Translations under genes and position numbers: made by a program
Assembly (NCBI RefSeq): GCF_050632385.1
Contig: NZ_CP192599.1
Coordinates: forward strand, 4,402,001-4,466,000
Source of the DNA: Humitalea sp050632385
GTDB taxonomy: Bacteria > Pseudomonadota > Alphaproteobacteria > Acetobacterales > Acetobacteraceae
Length of the DNA: 64,000 nucleotides
Direction: 5' to 3'
Notes under the pieces: model-generated
The model's database searches: none
What the model was told of the DNA's origin: nothing
Seen by the model: the letters and a program-made list of their open reading frames with translations, nothing else
Shown: positions 46,967 through 54,752 of the stretch, piece by piece
How positions within the stretch are numbered: position 1 is the first letter of the stretch
Layout of the letters: the number at the start of each line of letters is the position of its first letter

Positions 46967-48157
46967 TCAAACCACCTGTTCTGCGCGCAGACGCGCGATG
47001 TCCGCCGGGGCGACGCCCATTTCAGCAAGAATGGCGTCGGTATGCTCGCCGATCGCCGGCGGATGCGTGACGATGGCGGAGGGGGTGCGCGACAGAGTGA
47101 AGGGCTGGCCGACGTAGGTCGCCGTCTTGTTGCCATTCAGGGTCTGCGCGACGCCGAGGTGCTGTACCTGCGGATCAGCAAAAACCTGGTCGATGGTGTT
47201 GATCGGACCGCAAGGCACGCCGGCCTTGTTCATGCGTTCCACCAGGTCGGCGCTGGTGAAGGCCTTGGTGCGTTCGGCGATCAACGCGTTCAGCGCGTGG
47301 CGGTTGGTGGAGCGTGCCTCGCCACTGGCGAAGCGTTCGTCGGTGATCAGCGCGCCCAGGTCGAGCGCCTTGGCGCAGCGCGCCCAGATGGCGTTGCCGC
47401 TGGCCGCGATGTTGATGAAGCCATCCGAGGTCGGGAAGACGCCGGTCGGGATGCTGGTCGGGTGATCGTTGCCGGCCTGCTTGGCGATCTGGCCCTGCAT
47501 CAGCCAACGCGACGCCTGGAAGTCCAGCATGAAGGCCTGGGCCTGGAGCAGCGAGGTCTGCACCCACTGGCCCTTGCCCGACACCTCACGCTCCAGCAGC
47601 GCCACCATGATGCCCTGGCTGCAGAAGATGCCGGCGGTCAGGTCGGCGATGGGGATGCCGACGCGCATCGGACCCTTGCCGGGTTCGCCGGTGATGGACA
47701 TCAGCCCGCCCATGCCCTGCGCGATCTGGTCGAAGCCGGGACGGTCGGCGTAGGGGCCGTCCTGCCCGAAGCCGGAGATGCTGGCGTAGATGATGCGCGG
47801 GTTCACCGCGGCCATCGCCTCGTAGCCGATGCCCAGGCGTTCCTTCACGTCGGGGCGGAAGTTTTCCACGATGACGTCGGCGGTCTTGGCCAGTTCCTTG
47901 AGCAGCGCCACGCCTTCGGGGTGCTTCAGGTTCAGGGTCAGGCCGCGCTTATTGCGGTGCAGGTTCTGGAAGTCGGAGCCCAGGCGCGGGCCGCCCATCG
48001 GGTCGCCCTGGTCCAGGCCCTCCGGCATCTCGATCTTGATGACCTTGGCGCCCCAGTCGGCAAGCTGCCGGACGCAGGTCGGACCGGAACGCACGCGCGT
48101 CAGGTCGAGGACGGTGAAGCGCGAGAGCGCCGTGGAGGGGGTCGGGGCGTCTGTCAT
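46967..48157 (-). CDS. CaiB/BaiF family CoA transferase, first gene of GntR-linked operon
   Basis: The 396-residue class III CoA transferase has FTVLDLTRVRSGPTCVRQL, GAKVIKIEMPEGLDQGDPMG and ASISGFGQDGPYADRPGFDQ, the last holding the catalytic Asp. It should load CoA onto the carboxylic acid handled by the operon. AAGGA lies about seven bases before ATG 48157. A perfect 17-bp palindrome 30 bases upstream matches one before the GntR gene, so expression is probably GntR-controlled. Confidence 0.92.
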   Translation of the reverse strand: MTDAPTPSTALSRFTVLDLTRVRSGPTCVRQLADWGAKVIKIEMPEGLDQGDPMGGPRLGSDFQNLHRNKRGLTLNLKHPEGVALLKELAKTADVIVENFRPDVKERLGIGYEAMAAVNPRIIYASISGFGQDGPYADRPGFDQIAQGMGGLMSITGEPGKGPMRVGIPIADLTAGIFCSQGIMVALLEREVSGKGQWVQTSLLQAQAFMLDFQASRWLMQGQIAKQAGNDHPTSIPTGVFPTSDGFINIAASGNAIWARCAKALDLGALITDERFASGEARSTNRHALNALIAERTKAFTSADLVERMNKAGVPCGPINTIDQVFADPQVQHLGVAQTLNGNKTATYVGQPFTLSRTPSAIVTHPPAIGEHTDAILAEMGVAPADIARLRAEQVV

Positions 48158-48187
48158 GGGGCCATCCTTTCGATCTGCCGACAGGAT

Positions 48188-48204
48188 GTCAACAATCGGT
48201 TGAC
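48188..48204. promoter_or_regulatory. Putative GntR operator upstream of the CoA transferase operon
   Basis: GTCAAC-AATCG-GTTGAC is a perfect 6-bp inverted repeat with a 5-base spacer. It ends exactly 30 bases before the CoA transferase start codon. A near-identical site (GTTAAC-AATGT-GTTGAC) ends exactly 30 bases before the GntR gene. On the minus strand the site contains TTGACA, a perfect -35 box, so binding would block the promoter. Size and symmetry suit a FadR/FCD-type GntR dimer. Confidence 0.75.
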
Positions 48205-48220
48205 GAGATTGCCGAGAAGG

Positions 48221-48248
48221 CTTCGGCGGTCCGAAGGGCGTTCGCGCC
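48221..48248. terminator. Two adjacent GC hairpins between the operon promoter and DUF6270
   Basis: CTTCGG-CGGT-CCGAAG (48221-48236) is a perfect 6-bp stem, followed at once by GGCG-TTCG-CGCC (48237-48248), a 4-bp stem with a TTCG tetraloop. Neither is followed by a T-tract. They sit at the boundary where G+C-rich sequence gives way to the A+T-rich DUF6270 region and may simply mark that junction. Confidence 0.3.
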
Positions 48249-48385
48249 GAGGGGACAAGCGTCCAGACTTTATATGAAGCTTGGCGCCACCCACGCCAGT
48301 CACTAGAGTTTAGTCAGGATATAAAACGCGCAACGTGCGATTCACCCCAGGTGCGCACCGTATTTTTTGGACGGAGTTCATTGCC

Positions 48386-49168
48386 GTGGATGCCCACATT
48401 TTAGATAAGAGCGCCACCCCAAGAAAGATTGATCTGGCGATTTTAGGAAGCTGCGTGACGCGTGACGCCGTGAATTTGATACTGGATCGCGTTAATATAT
48501 CTTACTTTCAGGCACGGACTTCTATTGGATCCATGATGAGTGATCCGGTTTCCATGGACTTCGATCTCGACGAGGATGTCCCTAAATTTGAATTGCGCTG
48601 CGTTCGCGAGGATTTCAATAAGAGCTGGCGAAATGGATTTCAGGTAAAATCCGATATATTCATCATGGATTTTATTGATCAGCGATTTGGACTCGGAGTC
48701 GGAAGTGGCGGATATTTCACGTATTCGACACCGCTGCAGCGTGCTGTGAAAAAAACTCCTGAAGTGTTAAAGAAATTCCGATATTTTCGACCAAACAGAG
48801 ATGAATATAACAATATTTTAACTGAATTTCTACCACCACTCTGCGATTACCTCGCAGAGATTCCAAATATTCATATTAATGATGTGTTTTGGACAATTGA
48901 AAAAGAGGATGGAAGTTTTTTCGATGAAAAAATGCAAAAGGAGGCGGATGAAAGTAATCGGACTCTCGAACTCATATACAACGCGATCAAGATACGGACG
49001 ACGGCCAAATTCTTCGGGTTTGCCGAAAAAAAATTAGTGGCCCGCGTCAACCACCGTTGGGGCGATGCCCCCTTCCATTACAGCGAGTCCGTGGACAGGA
49101 TGATCGCGGATACGATCCTTGAGCATGCAGCGGCGGCGCTGCGAGTGAACTCGCTTCCCTCCGCGTAG
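48386..49168 (+). CDS. DUF6270-type protein, A+T-rich and probably transferred
   Basis: The 260-residue protein resembles the DUF6270 family: LAILGSCVTRDAVNLIL with the SGNH-like GSC motif, YFQARTSIGSMMSDP, and SDIFIMDFIDQRFGLGV. Such proteins often accompany polysaccharide loci; the activity is unknown. Composition is foreign: hand counts on 48601-48660 and 48781-48840 give 24/60 and 17/60 G+C against 43/60 at 49321-49380. The last 120 bases return to host composition. GTG 48386 is chosen for its GGAG nine bases upstream and its distance to the domain; GTG 48335 is in frame but poorly placed. It separates the GntR gene from its likely target operon. Confidence 0.75.
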   Translation: MDAHILDKSATPRKIDLAILGSCVTRDAVNLILDRVNISYFQARTSIGSMMSDPVSMDFDLDEDVPKFELRCVREDFNKSWRNGFQVKSDIFIMDFIDQRFGLGVGSGGYFTYSTPLQRAVKKTPEVLKKFRYFRPNRDEYNNILTEFLPPLCDYLAEIPNIHINDVFWTIEKEDGSFFDEKMQKEADESNRTLELIYNAIKIRTTAKFFGFAEKKLVARVNHRWGDAPFHYSESVDRMIADTILEHAAAALRVNSLPSA

Positions 49169-49228
49169 GATCGCGTCCGATCCTTCGGTCGCTGGGCAGG
49201 TGAGCTTGGCAGTGGATGCCGACACAAT

Positions 49229-49245
49229 GTTAACAATGTGTTGAC
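49229..49245. promoter_or_regulatory. Putative GntR operator upstream of the GntR gene
   Basis: GTTAAC-AATGT-GTTGAC is a 17-bp inverted repeat with one mismatched pair, matching the perfect site at 48188-48204 in arm sequence and spacing. It ends 30 bases before GTG 49276, the same distance as at the CoA transferase gene. On the plus strand the right arm supplies TTGACG as a possible -35 box. It suggests autoregulation. Confidence 0.72.
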
Positions 49246-49275
49246 GATGACGGCGTACTTCCGCGATGTTGGTTC

Positions 49276-49923
49276 GTGCCTGACTCCATTCCCTCCGCGC
49301 CGCGCCGCGCGCTTAACGACGTCGTTCGCGCCTCGCTCGAACAGCGCATGCTGGATGGCAGCCTTGCCCCCGGCACCCGCCTGAACGAGGCGGCGCTGGC
49401 CGCCGAGCTTGGCGTATCGCGTGGACCGGTCCGTGAAGCGCTGCGCACGCTGCAACAGACCGGGTTGGTGGAAGGCGAAGCCCATCGCGGCATGCGCGTC
49501 CGCGTGCTGGAAGCGGCCGAGGTCGCCGAGATCTACGACATGCGCGCGCTGCTCAACGGCTTTGCCTGCGCCCGCCTGGCCGGTCGCGGCGAACCGACCG
49601 CGCTGCGGGCGATGGTCGCGGCGATGCAGGCGGCGATCGAAGCCGGGGATCGGGAGGGCTACTACCGGCTGAACCTGGATTTCCACCAGGCGATCTTCGT
49701 CGCCGCCGGGCACAAGCGCGTCGCCGCCGCCTATGACGCAGCCCTGCGAGAGGGCTGGCGGTCGCGGTGGGAATCGCTGGAAAGCGAGGCCAACATGCGC
49801 GCCAGCAACGCCGAACACACCGCGACGCTGGACGCCATCGCCAGCGGTGACGCGGCCGAGGCGCGGCGCCTGGGCGAGGAACATGTGCTGGCCGGCAAGC
49901 GGCGGTGGTTGGCCAAGTTGTAG
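49276..49923 (+). CDS. GntR-family (FadR/FCD) transcriptional regulator
   Basis: The 215-residue regulator has a winged helix (LAPGTRLNEAALAAELGVSR, then GPVREALRTLQQTGLV) and an all-helical FCD effector domain from about residue 80, with the metal-ligand Asp/His pattern in LNLDFHQAIFVAAGH and SNAEHTATLDAI. FCD regulators usually sense organic acids or acyl-CoA related metabolites. Its likely targets are itself and the CoA transferase operon, through the paired 17-bp operators. The start is GTG 49276. Confidence 0.92.
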   Translation: MPDSIPSAPRRALNDVVRASLEQRMLDGSLAPGTRLNEAALAAELGVSRGPVREALRTLQQTGLVEGEAHRGMRVRVLEAAEVAEIYDMRALLNGFACARLAGRGEPTALRAMVAAMQAAIEAGDREGYYRLNLDFHQAIFVAAGHKRVAAAYDAALREGWRSRWESLESEANMRASNAEHTATLDAIASGDAAEARRLGEEHVLAGKRRWLAKL

Positions 49924-50002
49924 CACGCAGCGGCGACGTCCTGGCCAGGCCGGTGTCAGCGGGGACCGGTCCAGACCTGATCGTTGCGTCGATCCCTGGC
50001 CG

Positions 50003-51205
50003 TCAGTCCGGCTTCACCAGCATATGCGGCCCCAGGTCGGACAGGGTCGGCGTGCCCAGCAGCGCCATGCCGCGACGAATTTCCTCCGCCAGCAGGCCGA
50101 TGGCATGGGCAACACCCGCCTGGCCGCCGATCGACGCCGCATAGAGCATCGGCCGTCCCACGAAGACGAAGGCAGCACCCAGGGCCAGCGCCTTCAGCAC
50201 ATCGGTTCCGCGCCGCACGCCGCCATCCAGCATCACCGGCATGTCGCCCGCCGCCGCCACGATGCCGGGCAGGACCTGCAAGGGCGCCACGGCAAAGTCC
50301 AACTGCCGGCCGCCGTGGTTGGACACGATGATGCCATCCACACCGTGTTCGGCGGCACGACGGGCGTCCTCGGCGGCCAGGATGCCCTTCACCACCAGCT
50401 TGCCGGGCCAGAGCCTCCGCATCAGCGCCACATGCGCCCAGGTCAGCCGATCCCGCGCGCCCAGTTGCCGCACGAAATTGCGCGAGACGATCGGCACGCC
50501 GCGCACCGCGTCCATGTTCTCGATATGCGGCATGCCATGGTTCAGCAGCGTGCGGCCAAAGGTGCCGAGCAGCCAGCGCGGGCGGGTCGCGCAATCCCAG
50601 GCCAGGCGCGGCGTCGGGTTCAGCGGCATGGAAAAGCCGGTGCGCACGTTGTTCTCTCGGTTCGGCAGCACGGCGACATCGACCGTCAGCACCAGCGTGC
50701 CATAGCCCGCGCGCTTGGCGCGTTCGACCAGGGGCACGATGCGGGCTTCCTCGCCGGGCAGATAGGCCTGGAACCAGGCGGAGGGTGCGGCGCGGGCGAC
50801 ATCCTCCATCGCGATCAGCGAGGCGCCGGAGAGGATGGCGGGAAGGCCCGCGGCCTCGGCCGCTTGCGCCAGGACCACGTCGCCGCGATAGGCTGCCAGC
50901 GCGCTGCCGCCCATGGGCGCAAGCCCGAAGGGCTGGGCGAAATCCAGCCCCATGACGCGGGTGCGGGCGTGGCGCTCGCCGGTATCGACCAGGACGTTCG
51001 GGACGAAGGCATGCGCCGCGAAGGCGCTGCGGCTGTGGCGCAAGGCGCTGTTGGATTCCGTCGCACCCTCGATATAGCCAAAGATCGGGCGCGGCAGGTG
51101 GCGCCGGGCGGCGCGTTCGAAGTCATCCAGCGACAGCATGTCGCGCAGGCGGCGCGGCAGCGGCGGGGGGCGCAGGGCCGCGAAAGGGGCCGCGGTATTG
51201 CTCAT
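50003..51205 (-). CDS. FMN-dependent alpha-hydroxy-acid dehydrogenase/oxidase
   Basis: The 400-residue TIM-barrel flavoprotein oxidises an L-2-hydroxy acid such as lactate or mandelate to the keto acid. FGYIEGATES holds the active-site Tyr, GLAPMGGSALAAYRGD binds FMN, and IIVSNHGGRQLDFAVAPL contains the catalytic His and Arg, followed by VMLDGGVRRGTDVLKALALG. LldD is possible, but mandelate-dehydrogenase-like activity cannot be excluded. ATG 51205 is used. It is divergent from the class II aldolase gene. Confidence 0.87.
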   Translation of the reverse strand: MSNTAAPFAALRPPPLPRRLRDMLSLDDFERAARRHLPRPIFGYIEGATESNSALRHSRSAFAAHAFVPNVLVDTGERHARTRVMGLDFAQPFGLAPMGGSALAAYRGDVVLAQAAEAAGLPAILSGASLIAMEDVARAAPSAWFQAYLPGEEARIVPLVERAKRAGYGTLVLTVDVAVLPNRENNVRTGFSMPLNPTPRLAWDCATRPRWLLGTFGRTLLNHGMPHIENMDAVRGVPIVSRNFVRQLGARDRLTWAHVALMRRLWPGKLVVKGILAAEDARRAAEHGVDGIIVSNHGGRQLDFAVAPLQVLPGIVAAAGDMPVMLDGGVRRGTDVLKALALGAAFVFVGRPMLYAASIGGQAGVAHAIGLLAEEIRRGMALLGTPTLSDLGPHMLVKPD

Positions 51206-51284
51206 GCCGGGGTCACCAGGATGAGCAGGGCATCGTCTTGTTTCTTGGCCATCATGCGGGGCAACATGAGGCCAAGTCCCGCCC

Positions 51285-51315
51285 CCGCCAAGGCTTGGCG
51301 CCCCAGGCTTGGCGG
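51285..51315. promoter_or_regulatory. Inverted repeat in the lldD-like/aldolase divergent gap
   Basis: CCGCCAAG (51285-51292) and CTTGGCGG (51308-51315) form a perfect 8-bp inverted repeat with a 15-base spacer; AGGCTTGGCG is also repeated directly within it. The site is 47-77 bases before the aldolase start and lies just upstream of an A+T-rich TTATAT (51335-51340), the best -10 candidate. An operator shared by both genes is plausible. Confidence 0.4.
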
Positions 51316-51361
51316 TCACCGCCGCGACATGGCATTATATCGTCATAGGGAGACACAGCCC

Positions 51362-52153
51362 ATGCTCGACCGTCCGACACCCACCCTGACCATCGCCTCC
51401 ATGCGCGACCGCGTGACGCCGGCCGAATGGCAGGCCCGGATCGACCTGGCCGCCTGCTACCGCCTGATGGCGCTCTATGGCATGGCCGACATGGGGGCCA
51501 ACCACGTCTCGGTCCGGGTGCCGGGCGAGGACACCTTCCTCATCAACCCCTATGGCATGATGTATGAGGAGATCACCGCCTCCTCCCTCATCAAGATCGA
51601 TCATCTGGGCAATGTGCTCGCCAAGACCGATTTCGGCGGTTTCGATTTCGGCGTGAACCGCGCGGGCTTCGTGATCCACAGCGCCATCCACCAGGCGAAG
51701 CATGAGATCGGCTGCGTCATCCATACCCACACCTGGCCGGGCATGGCGATCTCGTCGCTGGAATGCGGGCTGCTGCCGCTGACGCAGACGGCGATGCGCT
51801 TCGCCAAGATCGCCTATCACGACTACAAGGGCGTGGTGCTGGACCTGGAGATGCAGGAGGAGCTGGTCCGCGACCTGGGCGACTGCAATGCCATGATCAT
51901 GTACAACCACGGCCTGCTGACGGTGGGCGAGACGATCCCCCAGGCCTTCAACGCGATGCATCGGCTGGAACTGTCCTGCAAGGCGCAATTGGCGGCGATG
52001 GCCTGCAACACCCCCCTGCGTCCGGCGCGGGAGGATGTCGTCGCCGCGACCTACAAGAACTACCAGCCCGGCACGCGGCGGGCCTATGGCGTGATGGAAT
52101 GGCCGGCGTTGCTGCGCCAGCTCGACCGGATCGACGGGTCCTACGCCGACTGA
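51362..52153 (+). CDS. Class II aldolase/adducin family protein
   Basis: The 263-residue protein is a zinc-dependent aldolase or decarboxylase of the fuculose-aldolase fold. Zinc ligands are in IHTHTWPGMAISSLE and MYNHGLLTVGE; MGANHVSVRVPGED and INPYGMMYEEITASSLIK complete the family pattern. Relatives cleave or epimerise small hydroxy-acid or sugar phosphates; some act in tartronate or keto-acid pathways. GGGAG precedes ATG 51362. Its stop overlaps the next start (TGATG). Confidence 0.87.
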   Translation: MLDRPTPTLTIASMRDRVTPAEWQARIDLAACYRLMALYGMADMGANHVSVRVPGEDTFLINPYGMMYEEITASSLIKIDHLGNVLAKTDFGGFDFGVNRAGFVIHSAIHQAKHEIGCVIHTHTWPGMAISSLECGLLPLTQTAMRFAKIAYHDYKGVVLDLEMQEELVRDLGDCNAMIMYNHGLLTVGETIPQAFNAMHRLELSCKAQLAAMACNTPLRPAREDVVAATYKNYQPGTRRAYGVMEWPALLRQLDRIDGSYAD

Positions 52154-53580
52154 TGGAGGCGGTCGGGGCGCGGGCTTCGGATTCACACAAGGGCGGCTTG
52201 CATATCGCGGTCGAGAAGCTGCGCTTCCTGCCCGCGCGCCAGGTCACCGATGACCCGGCCCTGCTGACCCTGAGGTCCCTGGTGTTGGAGCCGCTGTGCC
52301 TCTGGCGGCACGGTCGCGCGGCGCCGGGTCTGTTCGCCCGCTGGCAGCACCATGACGAGGGGCGTCGCTGGATCTTCCAAATCCGGGACGGCGCGATCTT
52401 CCACGATGGCACGCCCTGCGATGCGGACACCATCCTGCACTTCATCGCGGGCATCCGTGATGCCATCGATACATTCGGCATGGCCTCGTCCTACGCGCGG
52501 TACCTGGCGGGCTGCCGGATCACGGCCCTGTCGCGTCGCGACGTCCAGGTGGAAGCGCCGGCGCCCTTCGCCGATATCCTCGACCTGTTCGCGGAGTTCT
52601 TCATCTCCCGCGAGACGGCCGAAGGCCTGCCGCTCCTCGGCACCGGTCCCTATCGGGTGGTGGACTACGCGCCGGAGCGGCAGGTGCGACTGGCGCGTGT
52701 CTATGCGACGGCGGGCCCCGCGCAGGTGACACTGCTGGCCGTGCCCCTGGCGGAGGACCGTCTGCGCGCCCTGCGCGACGGTGCGGTGGATGTCGCCATG
52801 AACCTGGAACGTTGCGAGCACCGGCTGGCCTTCGATGCCGACCTGGACTGGCTGCGCACCGTCAACACGCTGTCGGTCACGGCCTTCCTCAACGCAGCCA
52901 GCGGCCCCTTCGCGCGGCCGGAGGCGCGGCTTGCGGTCAACCACGCCGTCGATGGCCAGGCGATCGTGGAGGAGATCTTCTTCGGCCTCGGCGTGCCGGC
53001 CACGACGATCGTCAGCCCCGCCCACCTGGGCGCCTCGGCCGCCGCCCTCGCCCCCATCCCCTACGATCCCGAGGCAGCCCGCCGGCTGTTCGACACGGCG
53101 GACATTCGGGCACCCGTGCTGATCCGCACGCCCACGACGACCCCCGAAAGGGCGGAACGAATCAGCCAGGCCCTGGCCGAGGCCCTGTCGGCCGTCGGCG
53201 TCCCCGCGCGGATCGAGGTGCAACCCGACCGCCCGGCCTATGCCCGCGAAGCCAGCCGGCGGGAGATCGGCGACATGGCGATCTTCGATTCCACACCGCA
53301 GAGCACCTATCGTATCCTCAACGACAAGATCTCCAGCGCGGTACGGGCGCTCTGGTGGCAGGGGCACGACGACCCGGCGCTTGAGGCGCTGATCCAGCGC
53401 GCCAATCGCACCGTCGGCGATACGGCGCGGGAGGCCGCCTATGGCGCATGCCTCACCCGACTCCATGCGAATCCGGCCTGGCTCTACCTGTTCCATCCTA
53501 TCGCCGTGGCCGGGATGCGAGACGGTTGTGCAGATCTGATGTTAAATGCCCGCGGCGTGATCGGATTCCACCCGCGATAG
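52153..53580 (+). CDS. Family 5 solute-binding protein without signal peptide
   Basis: The 475-residue product has the SBP family 5 (oligopeptide/nickel type) fold: WIFQIRDGAIFHDGTPCDAD, LLGTGPYRVVDYAPERQV, ARLAVNHAVDGQAIVEEIFF, and VSPAHLGA. Family members are normally secreted lipoproteins or Sec substrates, but no hydrophobic leader exists at ATG 52153 nor just upstream, where the frame overlaps the aldolase gene. No permease or ATPase genes follow. A cytoplasmic sensor role, as for the C-terminal half of SgrR, is a possible explanation. Confidence 0.8.
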   Translation: MEAVGARASDSHKGGLHIAVEKLRFLPARQVTDDPALLTLRSLVLEPLCLWRHGRAAPGLFARWQHHDEGRRWIFQIRDGAIFHDGTPCDADTILHFIAGIRDAIDTFGMASSYARYLAGCRITALSRRDVQVEAPAPFADILDLFAEFFISRETAEGLPLLGTGPYRVVDYAPERQVRLARVYATAGPAQVTLLAVPLAEDRLRALRDGAVDVAMNLERCEHRLAFDADLDWLRTVNTLSVTAFLNAASGPFARPEARLAVNHAVDGQAIVEEIFFGLGVPATTIVSPAHLGASAAALAPIPYDPEAARRLFDTADIRAPVLIRTPTTTPERAERISQALAEALSAVGVPARIEVQPDRPAYAREASRREIGDMAIFDSTPQSTYRILNDKISSAVRALWWQGHDDPALEALIQRANRTVGDTAREAAYGACLTRLHANPAWLYLFHPIAVAGMRDGCADLMLNARGVIGFHPR

Positions 53581-53672
53581 AGGTAGATTTTTTGTGCATT
53601 GCAGCGTGACGTCTTGCTGTCGCGTGGAAACGGCGTCATCGTTCCGCGATCCCTCGATGAGAACCTGAGACC

Positions 53673-54647
53673 ATGCTTCGTCGTCACCTGCTTGCCGCCC
53701 CCGCCCTTCTGCTGGGTGCCGGCGCCGCCCAGGCGCAAGGCGCCTTCCCGACTCGCCCGATCCGCTTCGTCGTCCCCTGGCCGGCGGGTGGCGCCACGTC
53801 GAATATCGCCCGGATCGTCGGCGATGCGATGACGCCGCTGCTCGGCCAGCCGGTGATCTTTGACAATCGCTCCGGCGCGGGCGGCTCGCTCGGCGCGGAG
53901 AATGTCGCGAAGAGCCCGGCCGATGGCTACACGATCCTGATGGCCGGCGCCGGCGCCTTCTATCGCCCGCTGATCGACCGCGACACGCCCTTCAACCCCG
54001 ATCGCGACTTCGGCTTCGTCGGGCTGATCGGCGATGGCCCCTTTGCCTTGGCGGTGCGGCCAGGCCTGCCGTCCGACCTGCCGGGCTTCATCGCCTATGC
54101 CAAGGCCAATCCCGGCAAGCTGAACATGGTCTCCTCGGGCATCGGCTCGACCAGCCACCTGGCCGGCGAGATGTTCAACCGCACCGCGGGGATCGAGGTG
54201 ACCCACGTGCCCTATCGCGGCTCCTCCCAGGCCATGGTGGACCTGGTCGCCGGGCGGGTGGATTTCTACTTCGATGCGCTATCGGCGGTGGTCGAGCACT
54301 ACAACGCCCAGCGTCTCAACCTCATCGGGCTGACGACCACCGCGCGCGTCCCGCAGATGCCGCAATTGGCGACCATCGCGGAGCTGGGGGTGGGCACCAG
54401 CCTCGCGAATTTCTCCGCCGCACCCTGGTGGGGGGTGTGCAGCCCGGCGAACATGCCGGCACCGGTGCTGGAGAAGCTGTCCTCGGCGCTTGGCGCCGCG
54501 CTGGCGCAGCCCGCCGTGGTGCAGGGCGTTGGGGAGCAGGGCTGCACGGTCGGCTTCCTGCCGCCCGTGCCCTTCGCCGCATTCGTCCGTGCGGAGAATA
54601 CGAAGTGGTCGGCCGTCATCGAAGCAGCCGGATTGCGCGTGACCTGA
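53673..54647 (+). CDS. TctC/Bug-family solute receptor
   Basis: The 324-residue receptor has a signal peptide (RRHLLAAPALLLGAGAAQAQ) and the Bug core FVVPWPAGGATSNIARIVGD with VIFDNRSGAGGSLGAENVAK. The fourth TctC-type receptor of the window. It follows the SBP family 5 gene after 92 bases and converges with aroKB. The ligand is unknown; the neighbouring aldolase suggests a hydroxy acid. Confidence 0.92.
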   Translation: MLRRHLLAAPALLLGAGAAQAQGAFPTRPIRFVVPWPAGGATSNIARIVGDAMTPLLGQPVIFDNRSGAGGSLGAENVAKSPADGYTILMAGAGAFYRPLIDRDTPFNPDRDFGFVGLIGDGPFALAVRPGLPSDLPGFIAYAKANPGKLNMVSSGIGSTSHLAGEMFNRTAGIEVTHVPYRGSSQAMVDLVAGRVDFYFDALSAVVEHYNAQRLNLIGLTTTARVPQMPQLATIAELGVGTSLANFSAAPWWGVCSPANMPAPVLEKLSSALGAALAQPAVVQGVGEQGCTVGFLPPVPFAAFVRAENTKWSAVIEAAGLRVT

Positions 54648-54752
54648 CACGCGAGGGTACGGGCCAGGGCGTGCGCGCGATGCGATGGCACCGCCCGGCC
54701 GAAGACAGGCCTGAAGCGCGTCACGTCGATCGCGCTGCAGGTGCCGGCCCCG

